A DNA stretch of 63,346 nt from an uncultured Muribaculaceae bacterium (GTDB lineage Bacteria > Bacteroidota > Bacteroidia > Bacteroidales > Muribaculaceae), in NCBI GenBank assembly GCA_910584665.1, contig CAJUBL010000007.1, forward strand, positions 1 to 63,346, given 5' to 3'. The notes under the pieces are model-generated. The model was not told the origin of the DNA and made no database searches. It saw only the letters and a program-made list of their open reading frames with translations. Below, one piece after another: positions 34,052-44,160 of this stretch (position 1 is its first letter; each line of letters starts with the position of its first letter). The translations under genes and the position numbers were made by a program.

Positions 34052-34102
34052 CTATATTATGAAAATTTTTTAAAAACAACGGCTTTTCTGTGAAATAATC
34101 AC

Positions 34103-34110
34103 TATATTTG
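34103..34110 (+). promoter_or_regulatory. -7 box of the SGNH esterase operon
   Basis: TATATTTG matches TAnnTTTG and lies 54 nt before the ATG at 34165, in the divergent spacer shared with the ROK gene. Confidence 0.55.
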
Positions 34111-34164
34111 TCAACCTCTAACAGAAAAGTGTAGAATAAACGTATAAAAATAATCTTACTAATA

Positions 34165-35259
34165 ATGAAACAGATCATTATCCTGCTTGCCTCCATACTG
34201 GCAGTTCTACCGCTAAACGCAACCGTGAAGATATGGCATTCGGCCGACACCCTGCCGCTGCTCGGCAAGGGTACAGACCCGGCATCAACAGAAATGCGCT
34301 ACCAGCGGCTGCCCGACTCGCTGAAGAGCAAGGTAAAACGTGACGCACTCTACTATCTCGGCACCCACTCCGCCGGCATGGCCATACGCTTCGCCACCGA
34401 TGCTCCTGCAATCGATGCCAGGTGGACCAACATACACAAGGTACTGATGAACCACATGACACCCACCGGTACACGCGGCCTCGACCTTTACACTCTCCTG
34501 CCCGACTCCACCTGGACATTTGTGAACACCGCCAGACCCGATCTCTACAACAAGACCACGTCAACCACAATAATAGGAAACATGGATCCGGTAATGCGTG
34601 AATATATGCTCTATCTGCCACTGTATGACGGGATAGACAGCCTATACATAGGCATCGACGAGGGATATACCCTCAGACAGCCGTCGATAGCCCTGCCGGA
34701 GACCGACAGACCCATAGTGATGTACGGCACGAGCATACTGCAGGGCGGATGTGCCAACCGCCCCGGCATGGCACACACCAATATACTGCGCCGACGGCTC
34801 AACCGCGAGACGATCAACTTCGGATTCAGCGGAAACGGACAGCTTGACCTCGAGATAGCCGAAGTACTCGCCGCCATCCCCGACCCGGCCATGTATGTGC
34901 TTGACTTTGTACCCAATGTCAGCATAGAACAGATCGACACGCTTATGATACCGTTTGTCGAAATCATAGAGAAAGCCCATCCGGGCATACCGATCCTGTT
35001 TGTTGAGGATCCGGTATTTCCCCACACACGCTTCGACCACAGGATAGCCAAAGAGGTCTCAGACAAGAACAGATTCACCCGCGAGAAATATGACCAGCTC
35101 ACCGCCCGCTATCCCAATCTCTACTTCCTGCCGTCGACCGACATGGTGGGCCATGACCATGAAGCCTATGTCGATGCGATCCACTTCACCGACCTCGGTT
35201 TCGTGCGCTACGCTGATCTTTTAGAACCGATACTGCGCCAGATTCTCGGAATGGAATGA
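34165..35259 (+). CDS. SGNH/GDSL hydrolase with N-terminal GxDLY domain (copy 1)
   Basis: 364 residues with a signal peptide (ILLASILAVLPLNA). The N-terminal beta domain of the GxDLY type spans about 20-170 (GTRGLDLYTLLPDSTW). The SGNH esterase domain follows, with the nucleophile block GTSILQGGCANRPG, the Asn block GFSGNGQLDLEIA and the C-terminal DAIHFTDLG carrying the Asp-His pair. It probably removes acyl groups, for example acetyl, from polysaccharides in the periplasm. The next gene is a paralogue overlapping by 4 nt (ATGA). Confidence 0.87.
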   Translation: MKQIIILLASILAVLPLNATVKIWHSADTLPLLGKGTDPASTEMRYQRLPDSLKSKVKRDALYYLGTHSAGMAIRFATDAPAIDARWTNIHKVLMNHMTPTGTRGLDLYTLLPDSTWTFVNTARPDLYNKTTSTTIIGNMDPVMREYMLYLPLYDGIDSLYIGIDEGYTLRQPSIALPETDRPIVMYGTSILQGGCANRPGMAHTNILRRRLNRETINFGFSGNGQLDLEIAEVLAAIPDPAMYVLDFVPNVSIEQIDTLMIPFVEIIEKAHPGIPILFVEDPVFPHTRFDHRIAKEVSDKNRFTREKYDQLTARYPNLYFLPSTDMVGHDHEAYVDAIHFTDLGFVRYADLLEPILRQILGME

Positions 35260-36371
35260 AACATAAACAGACCATGCAAAGACTTATCCCACTCACATTC
35301 ATACTACTTCTGACATGGGCCGGATCAGCGTCCGCCCAGATCAGATGGCACTCGGCCGATACTCTGCCGCTACTCGGCAAGGCTGCAGACCAGTCTTCCA
35401 CAACATTACGATACCAGCGTCTGCCCGACTCGCTCGAACACCAGGTCAAACGCCCGGCTCTATATGCCAACGGCCGGCACTCATCGGGCATGGCCCTGAG
35501 ATTCGCCTCCGATGCACCGGATATCCACATAAGGTGGAAATCGGTGATGAACACCATAATGAACATCATGACTCCTACGGCTACACGCGGTCTCGACCTC
35601 TACACCATGATGCCCGACTCCTCCTGGACATTCGTCAACACCGCCAGGCCCGATCTATACAACGCCACAACCGAGACCCTCGTAACAGGCAACATGGACG
35701 CCGTAAAGCGTGAGTACATGCTGTATCTGTCCCTGTATGACTGTGTCGACAGTCTGTATATAGGCACGCCCGAAGGATATACGGTATCACAGCCCGGCAT
35801 CAGCCTGCCCCGGGCCTCACGGCCTATCGTATACTATGGTACGAGTCTGGTTCACGGCGGGTGTGTGAACCGTGCCGGTATGTCACACACCAACCAGCTG
35901 CGCCGGCGGCTCAACCGGGATATCATCAACCTCGGGTTCGGCGGCAACGGACAGTTAGACCTCGAGATAGCGCATGTCATAGCCGCTACCCCCGATCCAT
36001 CCCTCGTGATACTTGACTTTGTACCCAACTGCTCGTCGGGACAGATCGATACCCTGATGATACCTTTCACGGAGATCATACGCGAAGCTCATCCCGAAGT
36101 ACCGATACTGTTCGTCGAGTGTCCCGACCATCCGAGAAACAGATTCGACAACGTGATGCGGCAGGCCACAGCCAGACACAACGCCATTATGCACCGCCGT
36201 TATGACGATCTTATATCGCGCGGCATGAAAGGGCTTCACCTGCTCCCGGCCAAAGGTCTGCTCGGCGATGACAACGAACACACGGTCGACGCGCTCCACA
36301 TGACCGATCTCGGATCAAAGCGCTTCGCCGACTCACTGGAGCCTGTACTTCGCGCCCTGATCGCCGAATAG
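35256..36371 (+). CDS. SGNH/GDSL hydrolase with N-terminal GxDLY domain (copy 2)
   Basis: 371 residues and clearly a tandem duplicate of the preceding gene: WHSADTLPLLGKAADQSST, RGLDLYTMMPDSSWTFVNTA, the nucleophile block GTSLVHGGCVNRAG, GFGGNGQLDLEIA and DALHMTDLG. It has a signal peptide (FILLLTWAGSASAQ); a Met six codons in (MQRLIP) is an alternative start. The two differ mainly around the nucleophile (ILQGG against LVHGG) and before the DxxH, suggesting different acyl or glycan preferences. Confidence 0.87.
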   Translation: MKHKQTMQRLIPLTFILLLTWAGSASAQIRWHSADTLPLLGKAADQSSTTLRYQRLPDSLEHQVKRPALYANGRHSSGMALRFASDAPDIHIRWKSVMNTIMNIMTPTATRGLDLYTMMPDSSWTFVNTARPDLYNATTETLVTGNMDAVKREYMLYLSLYDCVDSLYIGTPEGYTVSQPGISLPRASRPIVYYGTSLVHGGCVNRAGMSHTNQLRRRLNRDIINLGFGGNGQLDLEIAHVIAATPDPSLVILDFVPNCSSGQIDTLMIPFTEIIREAHPEVPILFVECPDHPRNRFDNVMRQATARHNAIMHRRYDDLISRGMKGLHLLPAKGLLGDDNEHTVDALHMTDLGSKRFADSLEPVLRALIAE

Positions 36372-36399
36372 ACGTACACACAATCCGGCATTCCGGCCG

Positions 36400-36978
36400 T
36401 CACCTGCGGGGCCATATCAGGGCCAGAACCAGAACAGCAAGCCATTCAACCACAGCCAGTATATACCCTACCGTAATATTCTCATATACAAAGCTGTTGA
36501 AAAAGTTATTCACAGTAAAGACCACCAGCAGCATGACAGACAGACCGATACGTATCGGCAACCACACACGTGTGCCTGCCACAAACAGTATCAGAGCTAT
36601 TGTCAGCACCAGACTGACAGCAAACCCCGCATACGACATGACGCTGAAGAAATCATCGTCCCACAGCATTGAAAGATCGGCGACATGTGAGATGTAATAA
36701 TTACGGTAAAACACAAAGGCCACATTCAATACCGACATCCCCACATAGACCCAGCCGCCTACACGTCCCAGTGTACGGACGCCCATACTGCCGCCTTTCA
36801 CCGTAGCCCAAGCCACAAGGCCAATCGTCGCCAGTTCCGTCAACCAATATACCACCGCTGACAATACTTCACCGGGATGCAGCCATACCGACATAAGGAA
36901 AATCAGCTGATATAACAATGTCACACCGGCAAACATAATAAAAAACACGCGTAGACGCGACAATTCAATCTTACCCAT
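36400..36978 (-). CDS. Hypothetical multi-pass membrane protein
   Basis: 192 residues, not recognised. About six hydrophobic segments are seen, for example FFIMFAGVTLLYQLIFLMSV, GWVYVGMSVLNVAFVFY, YAGFAVSLVLTIALILFVAG and ILAVVEWLAVLVLALIW, with a basic C-terminal end WPRR. There is an acidic loop MLWDDDFF around 125. It converges with the SGNH pair. A near-consensus -7 box (TATATTTA) lies upstream. It sits beyond the PUL2 terminator hairpin and is probably transcribed separately. Confidence 0.7.
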   Translation of the reverse strand: MGKIELSRLRVFFIMFAGVTLLYQLIFLMSVWLHPGEVLSAVVYWLTELATIGLVAWATVKGGSMGVRTLGRVGGWVYVGMSVLNVAFVFYRNYYISHVADLSMLWDDDFFSVMSYAGFAVSLVLTIALILFVAGTRVWLPIRIGLSVMLLVVFTVNNFFNSFVYENITVGYILAVVEWLAVLVLALIWPRR

Positions 36979-37103
36979 TCCTATTATTGATATTGATTAA
37001 TAATTATGGGGAGTAAATATACAGAGAAACAGAGAGAAAAGCAAATAAATCTGCTTTTCGCCACAGAAACCGCACAAAAATTCACACCATTGTAACACAA
37101 TAC

Positions 37104-37141
37104 GGTCCCTCATACCCCATATAGACGGGGTATGAGGGACC
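37104..37141 (-). terminator. Terminator hairpin of the PUL2 operon
   Basis: A perfect 15-bp stem (GGTCCCTCATACCCC / GGGGTATGAGGGACC) around an 8-nt loop lies 18 nt after the GH43 stop at 37160. Confidence 0.75.
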
Positions 37142-37159
37142 ATCATAATGTCGTCATAC

Positions 37160-39091
37160 CTATTTCACCAGCTTGCCCCAGCAGGTTGTCCTGCCGTCTA
37201 TGCCGGCGTAGACAATGGTGTGTGTACGCGGACTGGCCTCCCAGTCACACTCACGGGCTACCATAAGTTTCTGAGATCCTATGGTCAGGATGTTTGTCTC
37301 AGGGTCGAAACTCCACTCAGCATCCTTCCACTTGCCGTCAAGGACCTTGCCTGCGCCAAGGGTCATGGCTACAGGTTCGTTCTGTATGGCGTAGCTGTAT
37401 GTCAGGTCGATGTGTTCCCATGTGCCCTGAAGTTCTTCGGCCGATACAGGCACCTGCGGAACGGCTCCGTAACGCTCCGGCAGGACCACAGGCCATCCGT
37501 CGGCAGTCCACAGTATACGCCTTACGTGACCGAGCATCACAGCGTTGGCAAACTCGTTGCCGAACGCATCGGACGGCATGCGGCCCTGCGACGCATAATA
37601 CCAGTTGTCATTGCCGTCATCAAAAACGGCACAGTGCGATATGCCTACCCAGCCCTGATCGCCGCTGAACTTATAGGGGTGAGTCACTATCGGGAATGCA
37701 TCACCACCGACATCTGTCACGTCGGTACCATCTATACCGACGTAAGGACCCGTAACCGATGTGGAACGTACCACACGGGTATTATAGGGCACATCAAGAC
37801 CGTCATAGGCGAGGAACAGGTAATAATACCCGTTGCGATATACAATCTCGGGACCTTCCGATGCCTGCCAGCGGTTGCCGGCCTGCCGGGTATATATGCA
37901 TGTACCGTAGCCGGCGATATCGGCGGCCGAGTCTCCCCACGGATTACCGGGAGCGTTCTTCGGCATACCGGTAGCCGGATCGACCTCCAGCGCCGCGATT
38001 CCCGAGTGCCATGAACCGTATACCAGCCAGTGCTCTCCCCCGGGCGTTATCACATATGACGGATCGATGGCATTGAAACGGTAGTAGGCGTTAGCCCAGT
38101 CGTCGGCACAGAACCAGCCGGTACCGCGGTCTGACGACGAACATATGACAAAGCCCTTGTCGGTCCACTCGTTCGATGCCGGATCGGTGGTCTCCATCAT
38201 ACCTATGAAAGCACGTTCGGCCCACGCGCCGCAACCGTTCCTCTCACCCTCCTCGATAGGGAATGCCGGGACGAGCGAGTAATACATACGGTATGTCCCG
38301 TTCCCCAGATTACGTACCACGGGAGCCCAGTACCCGCACCTGTCGTCGGTGATATCGATCTCGGGCAGTCCCAGCGCGGCGCGGTATTCATTGCACTTCA
38401 CGGTCACCCAGGCCGGGATCTGCTTCATTGTCGCCCCGAGATATTCCCAGTTCACGAGATCTCTGGAACGTCGTCCATGGAAGTGTCCGTACCCCGCATG
38501 AACGTTACCATATGAAGCATCGGTCTGATACATATAATAGTAGTCGTCATCGGCCAGCATGACCGTCGGGTCATGGACATTGGCAAGGTTCCAGGCGGCA
38601 CGCTGATCCCAGCCGGCAATGTCGATATAGTAGTCGGGATATTTCGGGGCCTCATAGGCGGCAAGTTCCTCGGCCGCATTACCCTCGCCGGTAGTGACTG
38701 ACACAGGCTCGGAGTAGATCACACCGCCGCCATACTCAGACACATAGGCCCGGAATGTATATACACTGTTCACTTTCAGGCCCGAAACCGTAGCCGACAG
38801 TCTGTTGCCACCGACAGTACCTGAAACGGCACTGTCATAGATCGTGGGAACTCCGTTTGCCGAGTAACAGAAACCGGCATTGGTGTAACGGGCACCGGCG
38901 CGTCCTTCAAAAGTCGCAGACAGGGTCACATAGGTCGAAGCCGATTCATCGACCGACGGTTTCGACACGGTATAGCCGGGGAGATTTCCGGTCACATCGA
39001 ATGTATCGTCATCGTCACACCCGGTGAACGGCACCGAACCGGCGACAAGCAGCGACAGCATCAATATCTTACTGATTTTCATAGATTCCAT
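37160..39091 (-). CDS. GH43 lipoprotein (endo-arabinanase/arabinosidase type) with N-terminal FN3-like domain
   Basis: 643 residues; ATG at 39091, or at 39082 (MKISKILML). The lipobox PFTGC anchors it to the outer membrane. A fibronectin/Ig-like domain lies at about 35-135. The five-bladed GH43 domain (about 160-550) has the Asp base D174 in NVHDPTV, a central Asp in AIDPSYVI and the general acid E415 in SEGPEIVY. A C-terminal GH43_C-type beta domain follows (about 560-643, LQGTWEHIDLTYSYA to TCWGKLVK). It is the last gene of the PUL2 operon. It probably starts arabinan cleavage at the cell surface; subfamily and linkage are inferred. Confidence 0.87.
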   Translation of the reverse strand: MESMKISKILMLSLLVAGSVPFTGCDDDDTFDVTGNLPGYTVSKPSVDESASTYVTLSATFEGRAGARYTNAGFCYSANGVPTIYDSAVSGTVGGNRLSATVSGLKVNSVYTFRAYVSEYGGGVIYSEPVSVTTGEGNAAEELAAYEAPKYPDYYIDIAGWDQRAAWNLANVHDPTVMLADDDYYYMYQTDASYGNVHAGYGHFHGRRSRDLVNWEYLGATMKQIPAWVTVKCNEYRAALGLPEIDITDDRCGYWAPVVRNLGNGTYRMYYSLVPAFPIEEGERNGCGAWAERAFIGMMETTDPASNEWTDKGFVICSSSDRGTGWFCADDWANAYYRFNAIDPSYVITPGGEHWLVYGSWHSGIAALEVDPATGMPKNAPGNPWGDSAADIAGYGTCIYTRQAGNRWQASEGPEIVYRNGYYYLFLAYDGLDVPYNTRVVRSTSVTGPYVGIDGTDVTDVGGDAFPIVTHPYKFSGDQGWVGISHCAVFDDGNDNWYYASQGRMPSDAFGNEFANAVMLGHVRRILWTADGWPVVLPERYGAVPQVPVSAEELQGTWEHIDLTYSYAIQNEPVAMTLGAGKVLDGKWKDAEWSFDPETNILTIGSQKLMVARECDWEASPRTHTIVYAGIDGRTTCWGKLVK

Positions 39092-39119
39092 TTTTTAATA
39101 AGCAATCAGGAAAAAGAGG

Positions 39120-40889
39120 TTACAGTTCCCAGCCGGGGGTCTGCCGCAGGCCCGCCTTGATACACTCGTTGTGAGGTATGGGGAAATAGTAGTTCTTGGG
39201 AGTATTCACAACACGTACCGGATAGGTATCGGCGGGGCCATACTGATATACCTCGGCATCGTCAGGATGGACAGTCACGCCATACAGATTGTAGACCTGC
39301 CTGTAGCGCGGCAGTGAGGCTTCGCTCTGGCTCGTCACACCCTCAAACAGCTTCCAGCGGCGCTCGTCGATGAAGCGCTGGTCCTCGAAGCAGAGCTCCA
39401 CACGGCGCTCGTTGCGTATGCGCTCACGCAGTGCGGCCTGGTCCATTCCCGAGTAAGGAGGCATACCCACACGCGCACGCACCTCGTTGACATACTGATA
39501 AGCGTCTCCTGTCGACCCGGCTTCATTCAGAGCCTCAGCCGCGATGAGAAGAATATCGGCATAGCGGAAGATGGGGCAGGCATGACGGAAATCGGTAGGA
39601 TTGGACCACGACATATTGTTCAGGAACTTCTTGGTATAGTAACCGGTAAGTGTACCGCCATGAATCTGCTTGTAGTCGATACCCTCGCCATAGGTAATGT
39701 CGACAGCACGCTCCTCATTGGAGTATGAGTCGCCCCATATCGAGCCGTGGTGCAGGATGGTCTGCTCGAGACGCGGGTCACGGCCGGCATAGGGATTCTG
39801 CGGATCATAATCAGGATCCTGATCTATGGGAAGGCCCTTTATGGTCTCATACGAGTCCACCAGATTCTGTGTGGGATTTGTACGTCCCACGGCGTTTGCC
39901 GTACCTGAGAAACCGCATGGCGCGAGGAAGAGCTCGATCTCACGTGTAGTCCATACCGAGCGGCTCAGTATGTACTCGGGGTTGAGTACCGGGTTGTCAA
40001 CAAAGCACTGATAGTAATTGCGGTCGGGATCATTGTCGGGAGTGGTATACAGACGGTATGGATTCGACTGCCTGGCGTTCTCCTTTATGAAGTCGAGAGC
40101 GGCATCGGCAGCCTCCTGCCACAACTGTGTATCGCCGGTCGGATTGTACAATGGCGACGCACGCAGTATCAGGGCTTTGGCTTTCAGGGCATAGGCCGCG
40201 GCACCGTTGATACGGCCCCAGTTCTCCTCCTCGTTGCTGTAACGGAACGGAAGATCGTTTTTGTAAGTCTCACACTCGTCGGCAATCCACTTCAGCACAT
40301 CGGCGGCGGCGGTGCGGGGAGGCATAGCCATGCCGGGAGTAAGAATGATCGGAGTGCCGTTCCCGTCCTCGCCCACGACAGGCACATCACCGAACCATGT
40401 CACCAGGTCATAATGCAGGATGGTGCGTATGACACGAGTCTCGGCAATCCAGCGGTCATACAGACGGTTGTCGTCACCAGGCTTCCCGGCATTGCCTATT
40501 ACGTATGGACGGGCATTGAGCAGAAACTGGTTGCAGCCGCGTATGCCGTAGTAGTTGTTGTGCCAATAGTCATTGGCAAACGGATGGTTTGTCGACGGGT
40601 AACCGTCAAGAAGAACCAGATTGTACTGGTGTACGTTCCAGAACGACACGCTGTTGTCGGTCATGCAGTCGCGCGAGGCGGCACGGTACTGACCGTTGGT
40701 ATAACCGGCGAACGCATCAGGGAGGTAGCTGTACAGGCGGGCCTGGAAGCCACGTGTCATGTCATAGTCACCGAACACCACGTCGGCCTGCAATGTCAGG
40801 TCGACCTCCTTGTCGAGGTAGTCGCTGCATGACACTCCCGCCAGGGAAAGTGTCATGACTGCGGACAATGCTATCTTATTGAATTTCAT
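39120..40889 (-). CDS. SusD/RagB-family lipoprotein, PUL2 pair B
   Basis: The start is ATG at 40889 (MKFNKIALSAVMTLSLAG), 20 nt after its SusC; the longer frame overlaps that gene. 589 residues. Lipobox LAGVSC, SusD start SDYLDKEVDLTLQADVVFGDYD, TPR helix blocks (AAAYALKAKALILRASPLYNPTGD), RYADILLIAAEALNEAG, IRNERRVELCFEDQRFIDERRW, and an ending YYFPIPHNECIKAGLRQTPGW. It binds glycan at the surface with the SusC encoded just before. Confidence 0.94.
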   Translation of the reverse strand: MKFNKIALSAVMTLSLAGVSCSDYLDKEVDLTLQADVVFGDYDMTRGFQARLYSYLPDAFAGYTNGQYRAASRDCMTDNSVSFWNVHQYNLVLLDGYPSTNHPFANDYWHNNYYGIRGCNQFLLNARPYVIGNAGKPGDDNRLYDRWIAETRVIRTILHYDLVTWFGDVPVVGEDGNGTPIILTPGMAMPPRTAAADVLKWIADECETYKNDLPFRYSNEEENWGRINGAAAYALKAKALILRASPLYNPTGDTQLWQEAADAALDFIKENARQSNPYRLYTTPDNDPDRNYYQCFVDNPVLNPEYILSRSVWTTREIELFLAPCGFSGTANAVGRTNPTQNLVDSYETIKGLPIDQDPDYDPQNPYAGRDPRLEQTILHHGSIWGDSYSNEERAVDITYGEGIDYKQIHGGTLTGYYTKKFLNNMSWSNPTDFRHACPIFRYADILLIAAEALNEAGSTGDAYQYVNEVRARVGMPPYSGMDQAALRERIRNERRVELCFEDQRFIDERRWKLFEGVTSQSEASLPRYRQVYNLYGVTVHPDDAEVYQYGPADTYPVRVVNTPKNYYFPIPHNECIKAGLRQTPGWEL

Positions 40890-40909
40890 ATTGATTATTT
40901 TTTCATGGT

Positions 40910-43900
40910 TTAGAAGGAAACATTGACACCAAACGAGAAGATTCTCGTCTTGGGATACCACCACACAAACGATATGGGCTTCTCCGGATCCATACCCTTG
41001 GGAAGACTGCTCCAGTTGAACACATTGTAAGCGTTGAAATAGACACGGCAACGGGTCATATAGGCCTTGGCTATGAGTTTCTCAGGGAGCGAGTAACCGA
41101 ACTCGATATTGCGCAGTGACAGGTAGTTGCCGTTCTTAACCCAGATATCGTTCTTGTATGATCCGTCATAGTGCGAGTCTATGTTGTTGAAACCGCCATA
41201 CATGGGGCGCGGATAGGTCGCGTTTATATTGCAGGGGTCGGCCGGATTGTCGTTATAATAGCCCCACGCTTTGGTAACCTCATGTGTACCCATGTTTGAC
41301 CAGCCCGAAAACGAGATCATAGGCGACAGGAACACCTGACGGTTGAGATAGGCCGTAAGAACAGCACGGAGATCAAAACCGGCATACTTTACGCCGACGA
41401 GCAGAGATGGGGTGAGGTCGGGAAGCATGGTATACTTTGTAGGCACACGGTCAAGCTCATTGATCTGACGGTCGCCGTTCACATCACGGAATACTGCGGT
41501 ACCGAGCTGCTGATTACCGGCCGAGTTGACATTATAAGGATACTTCTCGGGGTGATCGATCGCATCCTGATGGCTGGTGGCCACAAGGTTCGGATCAGAT
41601 GCCCAATGCTCGAACTGATATATGTACCAGCCTCCCACAGGACCACGCTTGTCGCCGTCATAGATATCACCGATATGCTCGTCCCCGCGTATACGGCTGC
41701 CGGTCTTGCGCAGCCACTCGGCCAGAGGCTCGGTCTCATCCATCTCGGTAATTCTGTTTGTATTCCATGACAGCAGGCCTTCGATCTGGAACGATACCCT
41801 GCCGATTTTCTGCTGTGTACCTACAGTCAGCTCGATACCGCGTGACTCGACCTTGCCATACGAATCCTGCGCGTACCCGATACCGATCATATCGGGGATT
41901 GTCGACCGTGACACCAGGATATTGCTGCGCCACTCCTTCCACACATCAAACGATCCGTACAGCTTCCTGTGCCAGAAGTCCCAGTCAAGACCGGCATTGA
42001 ACATCTTCGAGACTTCCCACTTGCTGTTGGGATTGCCTGCGACATTCTCTATATAACCCGGAACCCACACGGCATTGTAACCGAAACCGTAGCCGCCGTC
42101 CTCACGATAGGTCGACTGATATGGGTAACGGCCCGCGCCGGTGGCGTCAAAGCCGGTCTCGCCATAGCTCGCACGCAGTTTCAGCAGATCTATGTTCTCA
42201 TTGCGCAGGAATTTCTCGTTATTGAGCAACCATCCGGCCGATGCGGCCCAGAATGTTCCCCAACGGCTCCCGGGGTCGAAATTGTCGTTACCCATGCGCG
42301 AGATGCTGCCGTTAAGGACATACCGGTTATCGAACACGTAGGTGGCCATCGCATTGTATGATAGCGAACGGTCTGACGAGTACATGGTGTTGTCGGCCGA
42401 GTGAGGTCCTACATTAAGACGGCGCATGTATGAGCGTACGAAAGCATGTACATCGATATTGTGCTTGCCGAACACACGGTTATATTTCAGACCGCCGCGC
42501 AGATTCAGCGTCCAGGCGTTGTCACGCTCGTTGGCTGTCGGATTGGTCAGTTCTGAATAGGTCGTGGTCTGTGTCAGCGTGAAGTCCTCGATCTTCTGTG
42601 CGTTCATGTTCATATAGTCATAGCTATAGGTATTGATGGCATTGCGCTGTGTCGATTCGAAACCGTCATAGGCATCGAAGCTTATCACAGCCTCCACTCC
42701 CAGGCCCTTGGCCAGAACACTGAGGTCTCCGTTGATATTCAGCGTCGAATAAAGCTGACGGCGGCGGTTCTTTTCCTGACCCGAGGCGGCAAGCTGGCGG
42801 GCCGGGTTGGTTGCCGTGGACGACGAGTAGATATACCCCTGTGGGGTGAACACCGGTTCCATGGGGTTGGCTTCCACTGCTCCGAATGTGGTAAGTCCGA
42901 ACACACCCTCAGTCGGCTGTATTATATTGTCGATACGTCCGCCGAGATCAAGTCCCACAGTGAGGTATTTGCTGACATTGATATCGAGATTGGTACGGAG
43001 GTTCCAGCGGTTAAGCACGTGCTGAGTGTTGAAACGCTCGTTGTAGCTTGTCCACCTGTCGTTCCACATACCCTCCTGGCGCAGGTAAGAAAATGACACA
43101 TAGTAGCGTGCACGGTTGTTACCGCCCGAAATCTGCAGATTGGTACGCACTACCGGCGATGTCTCGCGGTACAGCTGGTCAAACCAGTTGGTGTTGAAGT
43201 AGCGGTAACGGTCCATTCCCTCGAGCTGCTCGCCGGCACATACGCGCCGGTACATCTCTATCTGCTCGGGTGTATACATCGGATCCTGCCCCGAGAGGTA
43301 ACGCACCTGGTTGCGCGTGAGAGCCATATTATAGGAATTCTGAGTCTCGACTTTGCCCGTAAGTGTCTGGAAACCGACCTCCTGTGTGAAATCTATATTG
43401 GTCTTTCCCGACTGGCCGCGCTTGGTGGTGACAAGGATCACACCGTTGGCGCCGCGCATGCCGTATATGGCTGTAGCGGCGGCATCCTTGAGCACGGTCA
43501 CAGTCTCGATAGGGAAGGCATCGAGGAACGAGATGTCACGTTCCACATTGTCGACTATGATTATAGGGTTACGGGCGTTGCTGTTGAGAGTGCGTATACC
43601 GCGCACATACATCGTGGTCTCGGCCCATCCCGGCTCAGAGGCGGCCTCATAGGTAGTGACACCGGTGAGTGTCGAGTTGAAGGCATTCTGAAGCACGGTG
43701 ACAGGATAACGCTGCAGTTCGCTGCCGGTCACGGTCGATGTCGCCTCGGTAGTGAACTTGTCCTGCTTGGAGCCGAATCCCACCTGGAAAGGATGGGAAT
43801 GGAGGTCACGGTCTGGCACCAGGGTTATCACAAGCTCCCTGTCAAGGTCCTCGACCGGAACAATGGTCGTGATATAACCTATGCACCGGGTATTCACCTC

Positions 43901-44131
43901 ATCGTCATAGCTGACATCCCTGAGAGTGAAACATCCGTCCTTGTCGCTGAGCACGATGCGGCTCTGCTCGGCCACATTGACTACAGCACCCGGTACGGGA
44001 GTGCCGTCGGGATCCACGATACGGCCCCTCAGCTCGCGTGCACCGACAAATGCGGTGCCGGCACATGCCACCAGTGCTGTCGCCAGCAGGCGACGGCCAT
44101 TGATTGATATATTGTTTATGCTGACTTTCAT
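40910..44131 (-). CDS. SusC/RagA-family TonB-dependent receptor, PUL2 pair B
   Basis: 1073 residues. After the signal peptide (LLATALVACAGTAFVGA) comes a carboxypeptidase-D-like domain (RGRIVDPDGTPVPGAVVNV). The usual EEVVVVGYG stretch is replaced by HPFQVGFGSKQDK, so the region is divergent from the other two SusC proteins. The plug has IETVTVLKDAAATAIYGMRGANGVILVTTKRG, and the barrel ends in TRIFSFGVNVSF. It follows SusD of pair A after 29 nt and precedes its own SusD by 20 nt. Confidence 0.94.
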   Translation of the reverse strand: MKVSINNISINGRRLLATALVACAGTAFVGARELRGRIVDPDGTPVPGAVVNVAEQSRIVLSDKDGCFTLRDVSYDDEVNTRCIGYITTIVPVEDLDRELVITLVPDRDLHSHPFQVGFGSKQDKFTTEATSTVTGSELQRYPVTVLQNAFNSTLTGVTTYEAASEPGWAETTMYVRGIRTLNSNARNPIIIVDNVERDISFLDAFPIETVTVLKDAAATAIYGMRGANGVILVTTKRGQSGKTNIDFTQEVGFQTLTGKVETQNSYNMALTRNQVRYLSGQDPMYTPEQIEMYRRVCAGEQLEGMDRYRYFNTNWFDQLYRETSPVVRTNLQISGGNNRARYYVSFSYLRQEGMWNDRWTSYNERFNTQHVLNRWNLRTNLDINVSKYLTVGLDLGGRIDNIIQPTEGVFGLTTFGAVEANPMEPVFTPQGYIYSSSTATNPARQLAASGQEKNRRRQLYSTLNINGDLSVLAKGLGVEAVISFDAYDGFESTQRNAINTYSYDYMNMNAQKIEDFTLTQTTTYSELTNPTANERDNAWTLNLRGGLKYNRVFGKHNIDVHAFVRSYMRRLNVGPHSADNTMYSSDRSLSYNAMATYVFDNRYVLNGSISRMGNDNFDPGSRWGTFWAASAGWLLNNEKFLRNENIDLLKLRASYGETGFDATGAGRYPYQSTYREDGGYGFGYNAVWVPGYIENVAGNPNSKWEVSKMFNAGLDWDFWHRKLYGSFDVWKEWRSNILVSRSTIPDMIGIGYAQDSYGKVESRGIELTVGTQQKIGRVSFQIEGLLSWNTNRITEMDETEPLAEWLRKTGSRIRGDEHIGDIYDGDKRGPVGGWYIYQFEHWASDPNLVATSHQDAIDHPEKYPYNVNSAGNQQLGTAVFRDVNGDRQINELDRVPTKYTMLPDLTPSLLVGVKYAGFDLRAVLTAYLNRQVFLSPMISFSGWSNMGTHEVTKAWGYYNDNPADPCNINATYPRPMYGGFNNIDSHYDGSYKNDIWVKNGNYLSLRNIEFGYSLPEKLIAKAYMTRCRVYFNAYNVFNWSSLPKGMDPEKPISFVWWYPKTRIFSFGVNVSF

Positions 44132-44160
44132 AATCTTATTTGTGATAATGATTTAAGATA

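Noticed and set aside
37104..37141. Long perfect hairpin as a mobile-element end
   Set aside because: Its position just after the last PUL2 gene and the lack of a second copy fit a terminator better.
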